In this document: one piece after another, positions 22,201-36,303 of the stretch
Numbering within the stretch: the first letter of the stretch is position 1
Layout of the letters: each line of letters begins with the position of its first letter
Origin: Thamnaconus septentrionalis
Lineage: Eukaryota > Chordata > Actinopteri > Tetraodontiformes > Monacanthidae
NCBI GenBank assembly: GCA_009823395.1
Contig: CM020510.1
Coordinates: forward strand, 19,788,273 to 19,852,272
DNA length: 64,000 bases
Direction of reading: 5' to 3'
Notes under the pieces: model-generated
The model's input: the letters and a program-made list of their open reading frames with translations, nothing else
Database searches by the model: none
Told to the model about the DNA's origin: nothing
Program-made: the position numbers and the translations under genes

Positions 22201-25200
22201 ACTTTTATTGCACTGTGAGGACACACTTTTATTAATGTATTTATTTGCAGTATGTTGGGCTTTTACCAATATAAAAATCATAAATCTAGCCAAATTTAAC
22301 ACACTGGACCTTTAAGACAACAAACAGACCACCTTTTCATGTGTCTTGTCTGTTTTATGGAAGAAAACGGTAAAATGTCTCTGGCGTGACACACCGACCG
22401 ACAAAGCGTGTTTTTATTTTGTGTTCAGCTATAAACTTGTTGCCATTATCTGCCAGTGGCCGCTAGGCCAATTACAGATTTTACACCTGCAATAACATCC
22501 TAACAAATAAAATGATACATGTAATAGCCCGCTGTGTTTTTGTATGCATCCATTTCAAGGTTCTGAGCTGTCGATGAAAACTACAAGATAAAAAAAAATA
22601 ATGATTTCAGGTTTATTTTGGTGGAATATCAATCATCACAGAGAGAAGATCAACCTTTGAGGAAATATAACAACCAAAACGATTTTAGCGTTCTGTAAAT
22701 CATACACTCGCACTTATGTCATAATCTGCACGTCAAATATTGTTTTGTCACGTCCAAATTGTTTAACAGGTCAAAAGTAAGTTTAATCTTTAGCCACGAC
22801 AATCTGCCCGGTCAACACATCGGTGGGTTCATCATGATTCCTTTCAGCTCGGTGCAAACCTCACACTGCCTGAAAGCTTCAGGCAGTGTGCTTTGATTAC
22901 ATTTTGCTCAACAATGCGTGCCTGTCGTGCCTGCGAACTTTAAAAGAGAAGGCCCAATGAGAAAAATACAGTTTTTTTTTCCTTCCACAGTTCAAAAACC
23001 GTTTGCTAAAACACAGGCATTGTCACAGCCCTATCGCAGGTGAGGGCTTCCCATAGTTGGAAGGCACAACAATATATTGTTTTTAACATCAAGCTAAAGT
23101 GGAATTTTTTTTTGGGGAGGCTTGTAAACAGAGGGCTTCCCTTGAGATCTGTTGCACTTTTTTTATTTTTTTTATTTATTTATTTAAGATTATTGCCTGT
23201 GCGTGTGAAAGGGGGATTTCCTTTCTTTCGTTATCGAAAGCGTGTTTGTTTGTTCGCCTGTGTCATGAGTCTGCAGCTCGCCACGCCAGGCGTGCCGCTA
23301 CAGCAGCTATTATGTAAACAACCTCTGCCATCTGTCTCATATTGTGAAGGGAGGGTGGTGGGAGCTTTCTGGGTACATTTCACCAAAGCCGTCCTGGTAA
23401 ACGTCATGTCGCCTCCGACAGGACAGGAGCAACTCCCTCTGCTCACCTCCAAACTGTATCTCTCTCTCTCACACACACAACCTCCCTCCACTGATGGAAT
23501 GTGTACGTTCTGACTTTGCTGCACTCTGCTGAGTAACGCCACGGCCGGCACCCCAAAAATAGCAGCTTCGCAGCCTCCTAATAGTCCACCCCCCCCCGAC
23601 TCGCCCGAACGCGATTGGCTGATTCCTGGGGCCGACCAGACGGACGTCACGGCCACGAAACAAAGCCCCGTCTCCGTCTCCCTGGCAACGCCTTTTCTTA
23701 TTTTTCTGCGCAACGGGCGCGCTGTGGAGGACGGAGTGACATCGCAGGCAAACAGGGCCGAGCGCCCAAGGTGCGGAATGACTCAGAGTGAGAGGTGGTT
23801 GAGGGTGTGAGAAACGGCTCGGAGACGTCGCTCTTCAGACGGCCGTGTCCGTGGGCACGTCTGGAGGAAAAGGTTGGATTCGGTTTGGCCATCGTGCCCT
23901 CGCCTCCAAGTGTTGTTTCGTTGTCGTTGTTGGTGAGAAGTTCCTTGGAGTTTGTTCATTTTCAGCAACATTTCTCCCGTCTCACTTGAGCATTAAGGTT
24001 AACAGGGTTATGAGGGTTCAAACGTAATATTTGTAAATGAGTCGGCTTCCCGCTTATTTAAACCCATTTACCTTTATTGGCTGGACAGACGAAACGTTTA
24101 ACTCCACGTCGAGACCGCCGGGGATTCTCAATTCTACAGCTGAGTGTCAACACGGACCCAGTTAACGAAGTGAAGTGCTGGCTGGGAGCTCCAATCCGAG
24201 ACTGTATGGTGCTAATAAACACCACACGCAAACTCTCACGAGACACTGGCAAATTATTGGACAACAGAAAAGACCTACTCCACTAACGGAGGAAAGGAAA
24301 GGAAAGGCAAGCAAAGGCTACTACGCCTTTCCACACAACACCAACGAACCACGGAACATCACATTTTAAAAGCAGAAGATTCAGGCTGTGGCTGTTACAG
24401 TTGCCACTGTGGGGCTTTTCTTTCTGTTTTCATGTGACTGTAACTGCACATGATGTTGCACACACACACACACACACACTCAGCCTCCCATAGGACCACC
24501 TCCCCTCTGCCTTAAGACATGTACATTACAACAACAACGCCACTGTTGAAGGTCGAGTGTGCCAGACGCCATCGCATCTGGAGAGCACACTGTCGAGGCA
24601 CGAACGCCCATTTTCTTTTTTCCGATCAGGTGCTGCCCCCCGTGACCGCAATGTGGCTTTGGCATCCGCTCTCGAACAATAAAATTCAAATGAGACCGTC
24701 GGGGTGAATGACCTGCAACATGTTGGTCTCTTCGGGAAGCTCACTCCGACTGTGTTTCCGTCATCCTCACCTGAGCTACAGTGTCTGGGCAAAATCATAA
24801 AGCAGCTCCATCTCCTTGGCTACTTAGTTACTTATGTCTTTGTGAGTTTTTATGCTAGTAGATCCCTGTACATGTTACTTCTTTGGCCCGTGATACAAAG
24901 AAATACACTATTTCCAAATATATCGCAAATCACAGGGGGGAAAAAACTTCACTTTCCTATTCGCGTTGTATCACTTATTATGGATCGCTAATCCAAATTC
25001 CATGCAGCCCTGCGGGTGTTTTAATATAATAGGAAACATTAATAATGAATTAAGCGCTACCCTACATAATGACACATATATAGCTGCAGCTGTTCCTACA
25101 TTAAGAAACCAGAGAAAAAGAGCAGCAGCAGCAGCAGCAGCAGCAGTGTTGAAACTTTTTTGAAAAGAGGGTGAGATAATGGGATAGAAGTAGCAAAGAG

Positions 25201-28200
25201 TCGGAATGAATTCTTCCGACAGCTACAAGAGGGAACGACCGTCCCCTGCTCACGTCCCCAGTCGCCGCATGTGAGCTGACTGATTTGTACAGCGCACAAA
25301 GGAGGCAGCCCGCCGGGAGAACGCGGGAGTAAATGCTCTATTCATAAATGTTAGAAGCCGCTCCGGCAATAAGGGAACTACTTTTGAACACCGCCTCCCC
25401 CACGCACTCCACTCCCCCTGTTCCCCCCCGCTCCTTTGAAGCCGAAGAGCGGCGTGAATAGAGAGGACGCGTTCAGAAGCGTCCCGCTTCCGTCAGAGGA
25501 AATGTCCCGTTGGCGTGCGTCCAGCCCGGGGTGGGGGGGTGTAAAATCCGTCCAGCGTCCTCGGTTAATTTACAGACGCGGGGACTTCTGCTGGCCAAGT
25601 GAATGGGGAATGTGTTGGAGAAAATGGCTTTTTAATAAATGACTGTGGCAAAGGTGAGTGTCTCTCCTGACCGCAGGGCTCCAGCCTCTTATTTTTTATT
25701 TCCCGCGCGATGACAACGTCTCGCGCGCTCAGGAAGAGCATCGCAGGTGAGGGAAAATCAAAGTGGCGGGAGGCCGATCGCCTGGAGATGGATTGACGGT
25801 GCGTTCCACACACTTTACTGCAGAAGCTGGGTCTAAGTAAACGTTTCTAAACAAAGGCTACCTTTGAAACACTTTAAAGGTCCAGTGTGTACATTTTTTT
25901 AAGGAAGCCCACCTGACAGTTTCGTATTAAGAATGTCAGCAAGGCCTCTTTAAAAAATGGTGGTGCAAGATGGCAGCTAACTAGAAGCAAGACCCTTGAT
26001 CTATGTATATTCTGATAATAGTCAGTAGATACTTTTATTCATGTATTTATAGGCAGTATGTTAAGCCTTTACCCATATAAAAATCATAAATCGAGCAAAA
26101 TCTTACACCCTGGACCATTAAACCAACTCCTTACCGCTCCTGGTAATGTGTACCTAGTATAAAAAAAAGAAAAGAAAGAAAGCCAACAAAAAATGTAACA
26201 AGCCCAGAGCACCAATGATTCCAAAGGGGAGCTTATTCTACACCATAATTAGCAGTTTGGGAATCTGATAATCTGGAGCCACACACGCAGCACAGGTGAA
26301 ATGAGCAGTCTGACCCCGATGACCTCATCCACTGTAAGTCCTCCAACACTGACCGACTCCAACAGAATCTCAACTCTGCACATGACTTCCCAGAGATGCG
26401 TCGCCAGTTCACCTTCACCTGACACGAAGCCTTCCCTCTCAAACACAGCAGAGGTCAACTCGTCATCCTGGCTCCTCAGTCAACTGGGATGATTCACAAA
26501 CTGGAGAAACCTCTCGCTCTCTATTGCACCACCAAAGCCAATAAACAAGTGTCACGATCCTATTCCCCTGCTGCTTCCTGCGCTGCTTGGGGCTGTGAGA
26601 GTGAACATCACACCGCGGCCGCGGGACAGCCGGGTCCACCTGGCAGAGCAGATGCGACCGACGGTCGGCTGCCGTGCCAGCGTGTGTGCATGTGTGTGTG
26701 TGTGGGACCGGGAGAGAACCAGAACAGCCTGTTCTGACCTGTCCCGCTATTTTGGTAGCCTGTCATAAACAATCTCTTCTCCGTTCTCCCACGGCTGCCT
26801 CCTCACTTTTTATTTTCCCATGAGGCCAGAGGTGGCACGTCGCTCGCACCCTGTGTTGTTGGGATTACTCCATAAAAGTAATCCAACTACTGATTACTCC
26901 TTTAAAAAGTAATCTAATTACTTCTTTCACGACTGTGTTTCATAAGTAATCAATTATTAATTACTTTAGTTAAAAAGAGATAAAGCAACAGTTACCCATT
27001 GCTTTGGAATTCCCTTTATCAAAGTGCAAATTTTGCAACTCCAAATATTGCCTCTGTCCTCTTAACATGAATGAATGTTCTCTGCTCTCTGAACACAAAC
27101 TGCACATTTCTTACAACAAACACATGTGCAGCACTGGTGCCTTTTCGCAGCCCATATTGTTAAAATAATTGTAAGCACAGTAGTTCAAAGATCTCTACTG
27201 TGCAGAGTACTGCTGACTTTCTTGTAAACATGGCTTTCACCAATTTATGCGGTTCGACGTGGATATTTTCGAAGTTGACAACGTCTTGCTTCCTGCACAT
27301 AACGCACAGCGAACCACAATATTCTTCGATTTCGACGAGATGAACTCAAAATAATGTTCGTATTTCCAGCTATCAAACCCAATCGCTGTTTTTTCTTTTG
27401 TCGCCGCCGTGCTCGCTTTGGTATGTCATCGCACATCAATGACGTTGAATGCAGGGATGCATCATCAATCTGCGACATCGTTGTTTTTGGTTGTTTTTTC
27501 AAGATGGAACAAGACGTTTTTATCTCACAAAGTGTTTCGGAAAAGTAATGGAATCATTACTTCATAAAGTAATTGTGATATAATTAGCAGTTTTGCCACA
27601 TTAATCCCGTTACATTACTCCGTTATTTAAAAAGCTAATAGATTGCTCAGCAACACTGCTCACACCGCACAGCGTTGGCACTAGAAAGGAGGAGGGAGAC
27701 AAACAGCCCCCCCCCCGCTCCTTGGAATGAGACACAGTAGATGACTTCAGTGGACGGGGCTTGTGGAGTTAGTGTTGGGTGACGCGGCGCCCGCGGCTCA
27801 CCTCTCCGCCGCAAACCGGCGGGTGGACGAGTAAACACCGAGATTGCATTACTCAGGAGAACGGCGTCTCTTTCTGAGAAACAGGGGAGACGGACGCACC
27901 GGCTCCTGGCTTTAGCGTTGCATCTGGCTGGAGTACTGCGGCGACACCCTTCTGCTGCCGACCGCAGGCAGGGGGGATGGGATGGGATGGATGGTGGGTG
28001 GGGGGGGTGTCAGGATAGCGTTCGGAATCGTATAGATAGACCACGTGAGCGCGGAGCGGCTCTTACGTAACGAGCTCTGCTCACTTTCTGTCATCTCCGC
28101 TGGAATGCTTCAGCTTCAGAGAGAGGGGGAGAAAAAAAATAAACCCCCCCCCCCACTACCACCACCACCACCGTTCGCAAGGAGCGCTAACCGCCGACTC

Positions 28201-28491
28201 GCAGACGTGCTTGTGTTTACATGGCGCCCACGCCTGGGCTTTACGTTAGAGCTTGATTTACTGAGGGACCACAGCAATTGTTTGGACAGGTAGAAGAAAA
28301 AATTGCCAAACACTGGCGCGACGTATGGTGCGAAGACGTCGGAATCACATATACAGTTTGGCAGACGTACAGCCGAGCAGTTAAAGGGCTGAACTATGTT
28401 CATTATTTGCATTTCTGCGTTTCTCTTTGAGGTAGAAACGAGGTGATACTTGAGGAGTGTGGTGCTCCAAAACAGCAGGTTGCATGATATG

Positions 28492-28522
<31 letters not shown>

Positions 28523-31500
28523 GAGACACTGCAGGATGCTGTTCATGAAGCCCCGAGGGGAGAAAACATCACACACTTGCTTGTTGTTTTGATTTGGGAT
28601 TGAAAAAAAAAAACGGTTTAGCAAACGCTAATTCCAAGTGTCCAGCGAGGGATTTTTCTTCTTACATCAATCGTTTCTCCATTGCAATTAATGTACGAAA
28701 TAACTGCCGGTGTTGGTTTGACTTCCTGTCAGCCGCCTAATGAGTGCGCTACCAAACAGCGGCGAAGGGGCTGGCGGACGGACCTTTAACCCTGCAGCTG
28801 TTGCCGGCGATGCGCCGCGAGCCCGCCGCGGGGGGGCGGGGAGGGGAACACGTGAACCGTTCCACATAACTGCACCAGCGCGTCCGCGGGTGCGCGCCTG
28901 AAGAAAGACGGCGCACCTTCCCGTTTGCTTGTTGCTGCGAGGGGAGGAGGTGGTGGAGGTAGTGGTGTTGGTGGTGGTGGGGGGGAGCTGGACGTCGGAC
29001 AAACGAGCAGGAACAAAAGGGACAAGGACAGGACGAGGGGGGGAGCAGGTGGACGGCGGCGACAAAACAAGGGAGCGAGCCAAGCCCGCCGTCCCCTGGC
29101 CGGCGCCAAAGTGTATTTTAATGTGATTTCTCATTACATAACGGGAGCTGGCGGGCACCCGGCTGCGCTCTCCACGCCGCCGCAGCTTGGAAACGCCACG
29201 CACAGAGGCACGCGCGCGCAGCAGCACCAGCAGATATTCAGGTGTGTGTCTGTGCTCTCTCTCTCTCTCTCCCTGTTCTCACGCAGGGAGGCTCAATAGG
29301 AGAGACTTCCAGCTCCATCTTTCCATGGGAGGAGTGGAGAGTAGTCAACACCACAGCCTCACTGCCCTTCAGCAGTAGGACAGGACAGGTCTGAAGGCGC
29401 CCCGCCGACTGACCTCTAGTGCCGTCGCTGCACGCTTAGCGCTAATGTCAGGCTGCTGCAATGACAATTATGGTGATGATGGGGATATCTGTTTAGCGAC
29501 CAGGGGTTCATAATCACCAACAAAAGATTTATTTTTATTTTTTTTTAACAGTGTTTTCTCTCAATGGCAAAAACAAATAAAAGTTGATCCAGAATATTGG
29601 CAAACATTGCCTAAAATCTTAGAGTCTACACTGAAACTAGAGGCTGGAAAAACCAAAGGTCCAAACTGATCCTGCACACAACTGGTGATACTTCCACGAA
29701 TCCTTTGTGCGCTGCCTGATAAAGGCTTAACCAGTTGTGCTGCCATCCTCCCGGCACTTAGCCCTACATAACAGCGTACTGTACGTGGCTGAGGTTGAAT
29801 GAAAAAAAAAATGAAAGAAAAAAATTCAAACAGCCAGAAGCAAGAACCAGACGTTTCCGCGTAAAAAGGGAAAGCCTGCTGCCAGAGTGCTTCGTGCCTT
29901 TCTTTTATTCCCATTATGCTACGCAGGGATGGACACATTAGGAGCAGCTGTGGAGTAGCTACGAGGCGGATTAAACAGCGGTTATATAACCGGTGACCTG
30001 CTAGTGCATGCGGGGCCCGCACATCCTGGCACAGCGGCTTATAGAAGCGGCTTACCGCTGCAAATGACTCACTTCGACGCTAAACTGACATCATCTTTGA
30101 CAGCCTACATCACGTTGCCAGTGAAATAACCATCTGTGTCCCTCTCCCTGGAGAGGCTCGACTCCAAATATGTTGCCCCACACGGGGGGGGGCTGCGACT
30201 CCTCTTATAATAAATTATGTGAATGATGAATGAACCTCGCTCTGCGTTCTCGCTCGCATTCACGAGCCCAAAGGAACGTTTAAAGTCCCCGGGAAATCGC
30301 AATTTGGCAGCTTTTCATGAAGAAGTCTCTCTCGCTCGTGACCACCAACGACGTTTTATAAGGTGACGGAACAGCGGGCGCGCGGCGGAGCCACGATCAA
30401 TTCACCACTGCGTAACTGACAAGACAAATCTCTGCGCGCGCCAAGTCATGAATGCGCCATAAACACGGACTGATCCCTACAATTACCGATATGACAGTTT
30501 AGCGTGACGTACTCATCGACGCACGAATAGCCGTGATGCTGTGGTTATTCATCTCTTACCTTGGTCTGGTTAATGAGGAGACCCACGAAGGTGGACACCA
30601 GCACCGAGCCGGACATGCTGCCCTTCCGGCGCATCTCCTGCTTGAGGAACGGGAAGGCTGCGGCCGGCGGCTCCTCGGGCACGGTCACCGTGTACGACTG
30701 TCGCATGCTCGGCATGCTGTCGACTGGAGAGCGGATGGCGCCGACGGGAGCGACGCGACTTCGTTCGTAGGGTCTCGCGGTCTCGCGGTCTGGTGGTCCG
30801 GCTCCGGGCGGGCTACCCTCGGCTGGTGCGGATGGACGGATCTCTTGCTTCTATCGCTGGGAAGCCGAGCGAGAGCCGTTCAGTCCCCTTCGTCTGATGT
30901 CACTCATTCAGAAAAATCACGCCGACGCGAAGCGGACCTGTGGCTTTCTTTTCTTTTTCTTTTTTCTCCACCCCCTTTAATCCCCTCCGCGCGGAGCTGA
31001 TCGAAGCCGCTAAACAATGAAGGAGCTCGGGACGCTGTAAGCGTTCCACGCAGGTGGGAGCGACTCACGTTACTGGAGCGGCTCCGTCGATGGTAATACA
31101 CATATATATATGTGAGTGAATGTGTGTGTGGCGTCGGGGCCGCTCCGCTGTCAGGACCTGGAGGCCCCGCCCCCGCTCCGGCTCGCTGGAGAAAGTCGGC
31201 CCACAACAAACGTCACAACCGACCGCCTCCGGCCCCGCGCTGCCTACGTCAGAGACCGCCGAGCTCGCCGCTCGCCGCCAATCTGAAGGGCCACGGCGCT
31301 TTGTGGTCCAAGGAGACTGCTCATCTTCATAATGACCACGGTAGATTGCACGGTGCGGGGGGGGGGCTTTATGTGTCACCATAGAGTTTAATGTTGCGTT
31401 GCGAGCGTGGAGGGGGGGGGTGTACGCGCAATGACAGGGATTAACGTGACGCCGCCGTGCTGAAAAGTTCACTCCCTCAGTCCCGAAACGGATCTCTTCC

Positions 31501-31712
31501 TAACGAGCTTCCGATGAGTCACCATCGCAGCGACAAACAACAGGTTTCTTTTTAAGTGGTAATTAGGATCAATCTGTCAAAAATGGCCGGGGAGTTTTAA
31601 GTGCAGCGAAGACATGAAATGCGTCACATGGCATCCAGTGTTAAGGCCGGGATTCTGAATTAACACATAGCATGCAGTGACGTCAAACCATTAAGGGATC
31701 GTGCCACAGTCC

Positions 31713-31746
<34 letters not shown>

Positions 31747-34700
31747 GTCACAAGGACGGCCTCACCACTTGCCACTTAAACTGACACACTCCGAAAAGTC
31801 AAAGGATTAAATAGAAAAATAATAATGAAAGCCACAGATTTAAAAAGAAAGATTTTGATACATTGCGACTGTTAAGTTGGACCGCAAATGAGAATGCAAC
31901 GACTACCACAAAAACACCCTGTGAAAAAAACATGTTGACAGCGTTTTCCCCTGGGTGCGAGCACAAGCTCGTCTTTCTTTCCAACAACAACGCTGGTGAT
32001 TGCTAGACCATCCAGTTTCAAAATCTTAGAGGGTGGCATCATTTTTTTATTTATTTTTATTTTGTTAAAATCCATGGCAATGAGAAATCAGCCTTTCGCC
32101 AGACACATTAGTCCTATTTGAAACGACAGCCGCATATATAACTTCAATTGCCATTTTATAAAGAGGCAAACATGATTTTTTTTAAAAATATGTTAGATGC
32201 AGGGGCGTTGAGTGCAGCCAGCCGTCCACGTGGCTATCAAACAAAAGCACTCTGTGACACTTTTGAAAGATCTCAATTAAACACGAACCGAGATTTTCGG
32301 TTTTCCAAAATAGCAAACGAGCGCAAATCTTTTCGACAGTTAGCTGGCCGCGCTACCTGCCACGCGTCCCTTCACCTTAAAATATTCCACTTTCAGGCCT
32401 TGATGATGCAACACAAGTTTCTAGAATGCTGGGTTTGAGTTGCGCAGCAGGTTTCCAGCGAGTGAGGGTGAGCTCGGATTAATGATTCGGAAGAGTGAGT
32501 GGAAGAAGTGCAACATGTTCCAGCAGCAGCAACCTCATGACCCGGGCTAAAAGCATGTGTACACAACAAATAGCGCAAGGAGCACATTCCAGCATAGGTC
32601 TTAACTTGGGTGTGTGAATGTCTCAATAGGTACATCCGAGGCAGAAAGCCACAATGTGAAACAAGAAAGTATATATTTGGAGTTCATCTTGTAAATCTAA
32701 TGCACAGAGCAACGCAGCCCAGTACTAAAATAGGGCAAAAGCAATGTGAGTGCTTATATGTAGGAGAAACCAGAGTACAATTGCCTGGGGATAGCTCTTC
32801 TATTTTTATAAGCTAAATTTGGCAGGTTAATCTCACAATCACTCCATTCAAATGTTCAAATTTAACCTAAATACAACAGGTTCCTTTTGGGAATGATTAC
32901 TGTTGTCATGCATGGCATGTCTAAGCCCCCCACGCTACATTCCAACGAGGTACAGGCCATTCTGTGTAGTCTCGGCAGAAGACATTACTTTATCCCCACC
33001 ACGAAGGAGCATTCAGAAGCAAGAAAAGGGAAGCGGAGTTACGGCCAAAGTCAGGCTTTTACGTGAAAATAAACAAGTCCGTCTAATTACAGCTTAAAAG
33101 TCCTTGGCTATGAAATTAAGCGAGCAAAGTTAAATCAGTCAACACAACCACAGGCGGCAACGATCGTGATCCAGAAATTCTGACTTTTTGAGAGGAAATT
33201 CTGAGAATGGGATAGCAGGTAACCTTAGCATGGAAAGGAGGTATTTTGAATGTAAAAAAAAAAAGTTATCACAAGGTGCTTTAGTGCTATACATAGTAAA
33301 ATGCTGCAGGACATGGTATAAATACTTGTAAAAGAGGAATAATTTTGAATGTAAAAAAGAAGAAAAAATACAATGATGTATGTATATATACTATGTGTGT
33401 GTGAGTATGTATGTGAGACAGTGTTATGATAGGGTAGGATTAAATAAGTTTATACGTCTTCCTACTCCTTTTCGCTCATGTAAACTGAGTTACCTATGAA
33501 GTCACAGATGCAGCTACTTCTTTGCTAGTTTTTCATTTCTTATTAACTTTTTTATTTTCATTTTAATCTGTTCAACCATGTGTGTGCCAAAGTGGGGACA
33601 GCGAGCTTGGTCGGATGTCTGCCTGTTTAGCAGACAAACAACTAGTCTGTCATGAGCTGGCTCCAAATTCAATGTACCGCGTCTGAGATCAGATTTATAT
33701 CACTCTGGCTGTACACGTTATGCTGATTCACCATCATGGGTGAGTTATACTTTTCTTCTCTAATGTTTCCTTGTCTCATAAAATAAGTGGTTTCACTCCT
33801 GATAAATACATTTGTCAGCACGAGAGCTCCACTGATCATTACAAATGTTTTAGATGATTTGATTTGTTGTCATCAACCTGGACTGTGACGGTAAGGATGA
33901 TTAAGTTAGTCAGATAAATTCTGAAAAATGGGGGTTTAATGCACATCAGAAAGGTAATCTTGTGTTGTGCGTTCTGTTTAAAGAGACTGTGGCAGGAGAT
34001 TTTTTCTTCTGAAGAAAGAAAAAAATGAAGCAAAAAATATTAACCACCTGATCAATAAACAATTTAAACTATTAAAAAAAAGTTATTCATGTTTGCTGTT
34101 GCTTATTGGGTTAAAGTGAAATAGTTCAAATTGATCAATAAACAATTTAAACTATTTAAAAAAAGTTATGCATGCTTGCTGTTGCTTATTGGGTTAAAGT
34201 GAAATTTCAATACAAGGCTTTGAGTTTTGAAATGTTTGGACATAATATTTTATACAAAACCGCAAACCTAATATAAGGGAACTCTGTGAAATGCTACAAT
34301 GTGTCAATAATTAGTGACACATCAAGAAAAAAATGGAGGCTGTCTTTGCTTTCACTTCGGTCTTTGACACTTGTCTTTCTCTTGATTGACGCAATGGCTG
34401 TTGATAAATATAGCTTCAGACTGGGCTCTTTGCATACTTTACATTTCTATATACTGCCAGGACTACTGTCATGCCTTGCAAACTGCCCCTACGGCTGCAA
34501 TGACTTATAATAATTGAATTAAAGATCAAAGCCACCATATCATTTTCCATTGAAAAGTCTTAACTATTTGCACAGACAACAAACACCCTAATATTTGCTA
34601 TTGTTGCCACAGTGATCCCTTTAAAACAAAATTGTTATGCTTTCCCTTTCATTATCAATTGTTATGATAGTAAACTTTATCATTATTAAAACAAAAACAA

Positions 34701-36256
34701 AGTTGAGGCCTCGTCTGGGCTGATTTCTGGGCGACCGTGGTCTAAAATGTTTATCAGTGCAGACACCTGGCCATGTGGGAACTGGGTCATTAAATGTGTC
34801 TGGAATAGCAGAGGCCTGGGGTTAATTAACACTACAAACAGCCTGGGTGGTAGCGTCAGGTTGAAGGCCATTATTTCGCAGTCCTTGCGTGGTGGATATG
34901 TGTTGACTACTTGGCAGTTCAGATGAACAGGGGTCCAGTTGGAGCTTGCCTGAACCACTGGGAAAAGGGGTCAAAGATCATTTACAGCCATGGAGCGAAC
35001 CCCTGGGGAGTCCAGCGGGCTGTAATGAACGCACGTGGCAGGATGGAGAGTAGTAATGCAGACGGCTGACTCATGAGAAAGGTACGCAAGTGAAAATACC
35101 ACCTAGCTTAAAGGCAGCCAGCATCGACACAGTTAAATATTGTTTTGATTATAAACAGGTCATATACCTGAGCGACTTTACAAGGCACGCGTGATTTACA
35201 ATGCTTGCCTTTATGTAATTATAACAATAAAAATGTCCTGATGAAAGCCTTTCCTGTCACCTGGTGGTGTCACGGCAAACGTATGTTGATTGCCCATTTT
35301 TCTTTGATGTGTATTTTTTGGAAATATTCTGATATATCAGTGGGGATTTAAGTACATCAAGGTGTATACATACATACATACATATGTATATGTATATATA
35401 TATATGTACATACGTATGTATGTATGTATGTATGTATGTATGCCTGTGCCCAATACATTTTTGTGTTCAGCAAATATATGATAACAATAAAAATATATAA
35501 AAAATACAATAAAATAAATACAGATATACAGTATGTATATGTACCATATACCCATATACTATTAAAATACCCCCATCAACCTTTGTAAGGGACAAACAGA
35601 CACTTGCTCTGTCCTAGAAAGCACTATTCCAAGAAAAGATTCATCACCAGTCTCCTTAATTCTCTCCTCTGCTCCTCCCACTTCCTGCTGCCCACCCCCC
35701 CCCCCCTCCCTCCTCCACTCTCCGCACTCCACTCCACTTGTCTAAGTGCTTATTGCGACTAATCCTGACGTGAAGTGGGTCAATTGTTCTCGGTGACTTG
35801 CAGAGGAGGCTCGTGCTCATTAGCGCTGACCGTAAAGATGGGACTCGTGGCCTGAAGACCCAGCTCAACGTGGCTGCACGGTTCCATTTTTTTTTTTTTT
35901 TTTTTTTTGTAGAAGGGGGGGGGGGGCAATAGTGGCCTTTGTAGTGTTCACACGTCCGCGCTGAGGGCTCATTTATCACGTGGCCATGGAGCTACTTAGG
36001 TACAGTGGAATAATTACCTCTGATTTGCATATGAAGGGCTTCCTTCTAAAGTATTCTGTGTATTTTTCAGATGCACAGCTCGGGTACCAAGAGACATGGT
36101 AAGGGTATGAGAGTGATAAGGGATCACAATAAACTGACCTGCAGTCTGTGGCACAGCCAGAAATGTTTCCTTTGGGTGGCCACAGGGTGAGATCATGACT
36201 CACATAGAGGTGGCAATAAGTAGATACCACAAATGTCTACATGACTGTTTATTATA

Positions 36257-36303
<47 letters not shown>

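Larger units (their letters stand above)
20552..30559. other. usp2: usp2 intron following the short-isoform exon
   Basis: A 10-kb intron with no recognised gene. It holds two TTAA miniature elements, a hAT-like element, a perfect hairpin, a displaced exon fragment, a CAG run at about 25119-25145 and a CpG-rich block at 28690-29250. Its open frames are low-complexity or antisense and show no domains. Confidence 0.6.

Noticed and set aside
26233..26492. Paired plus and minus frames downstream of a TTAA element
   Set aside because: I could not match either to a protein family or place them in an exon; they remain unexplained sequence, perhaps an old repeat.
28688..29299. Frames of 107 to 179 aa in the CpG-rich block
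   Set aside because: Long frames on both strands are expected from high GC content with few stop codons; no recognisable protein and no splice context.
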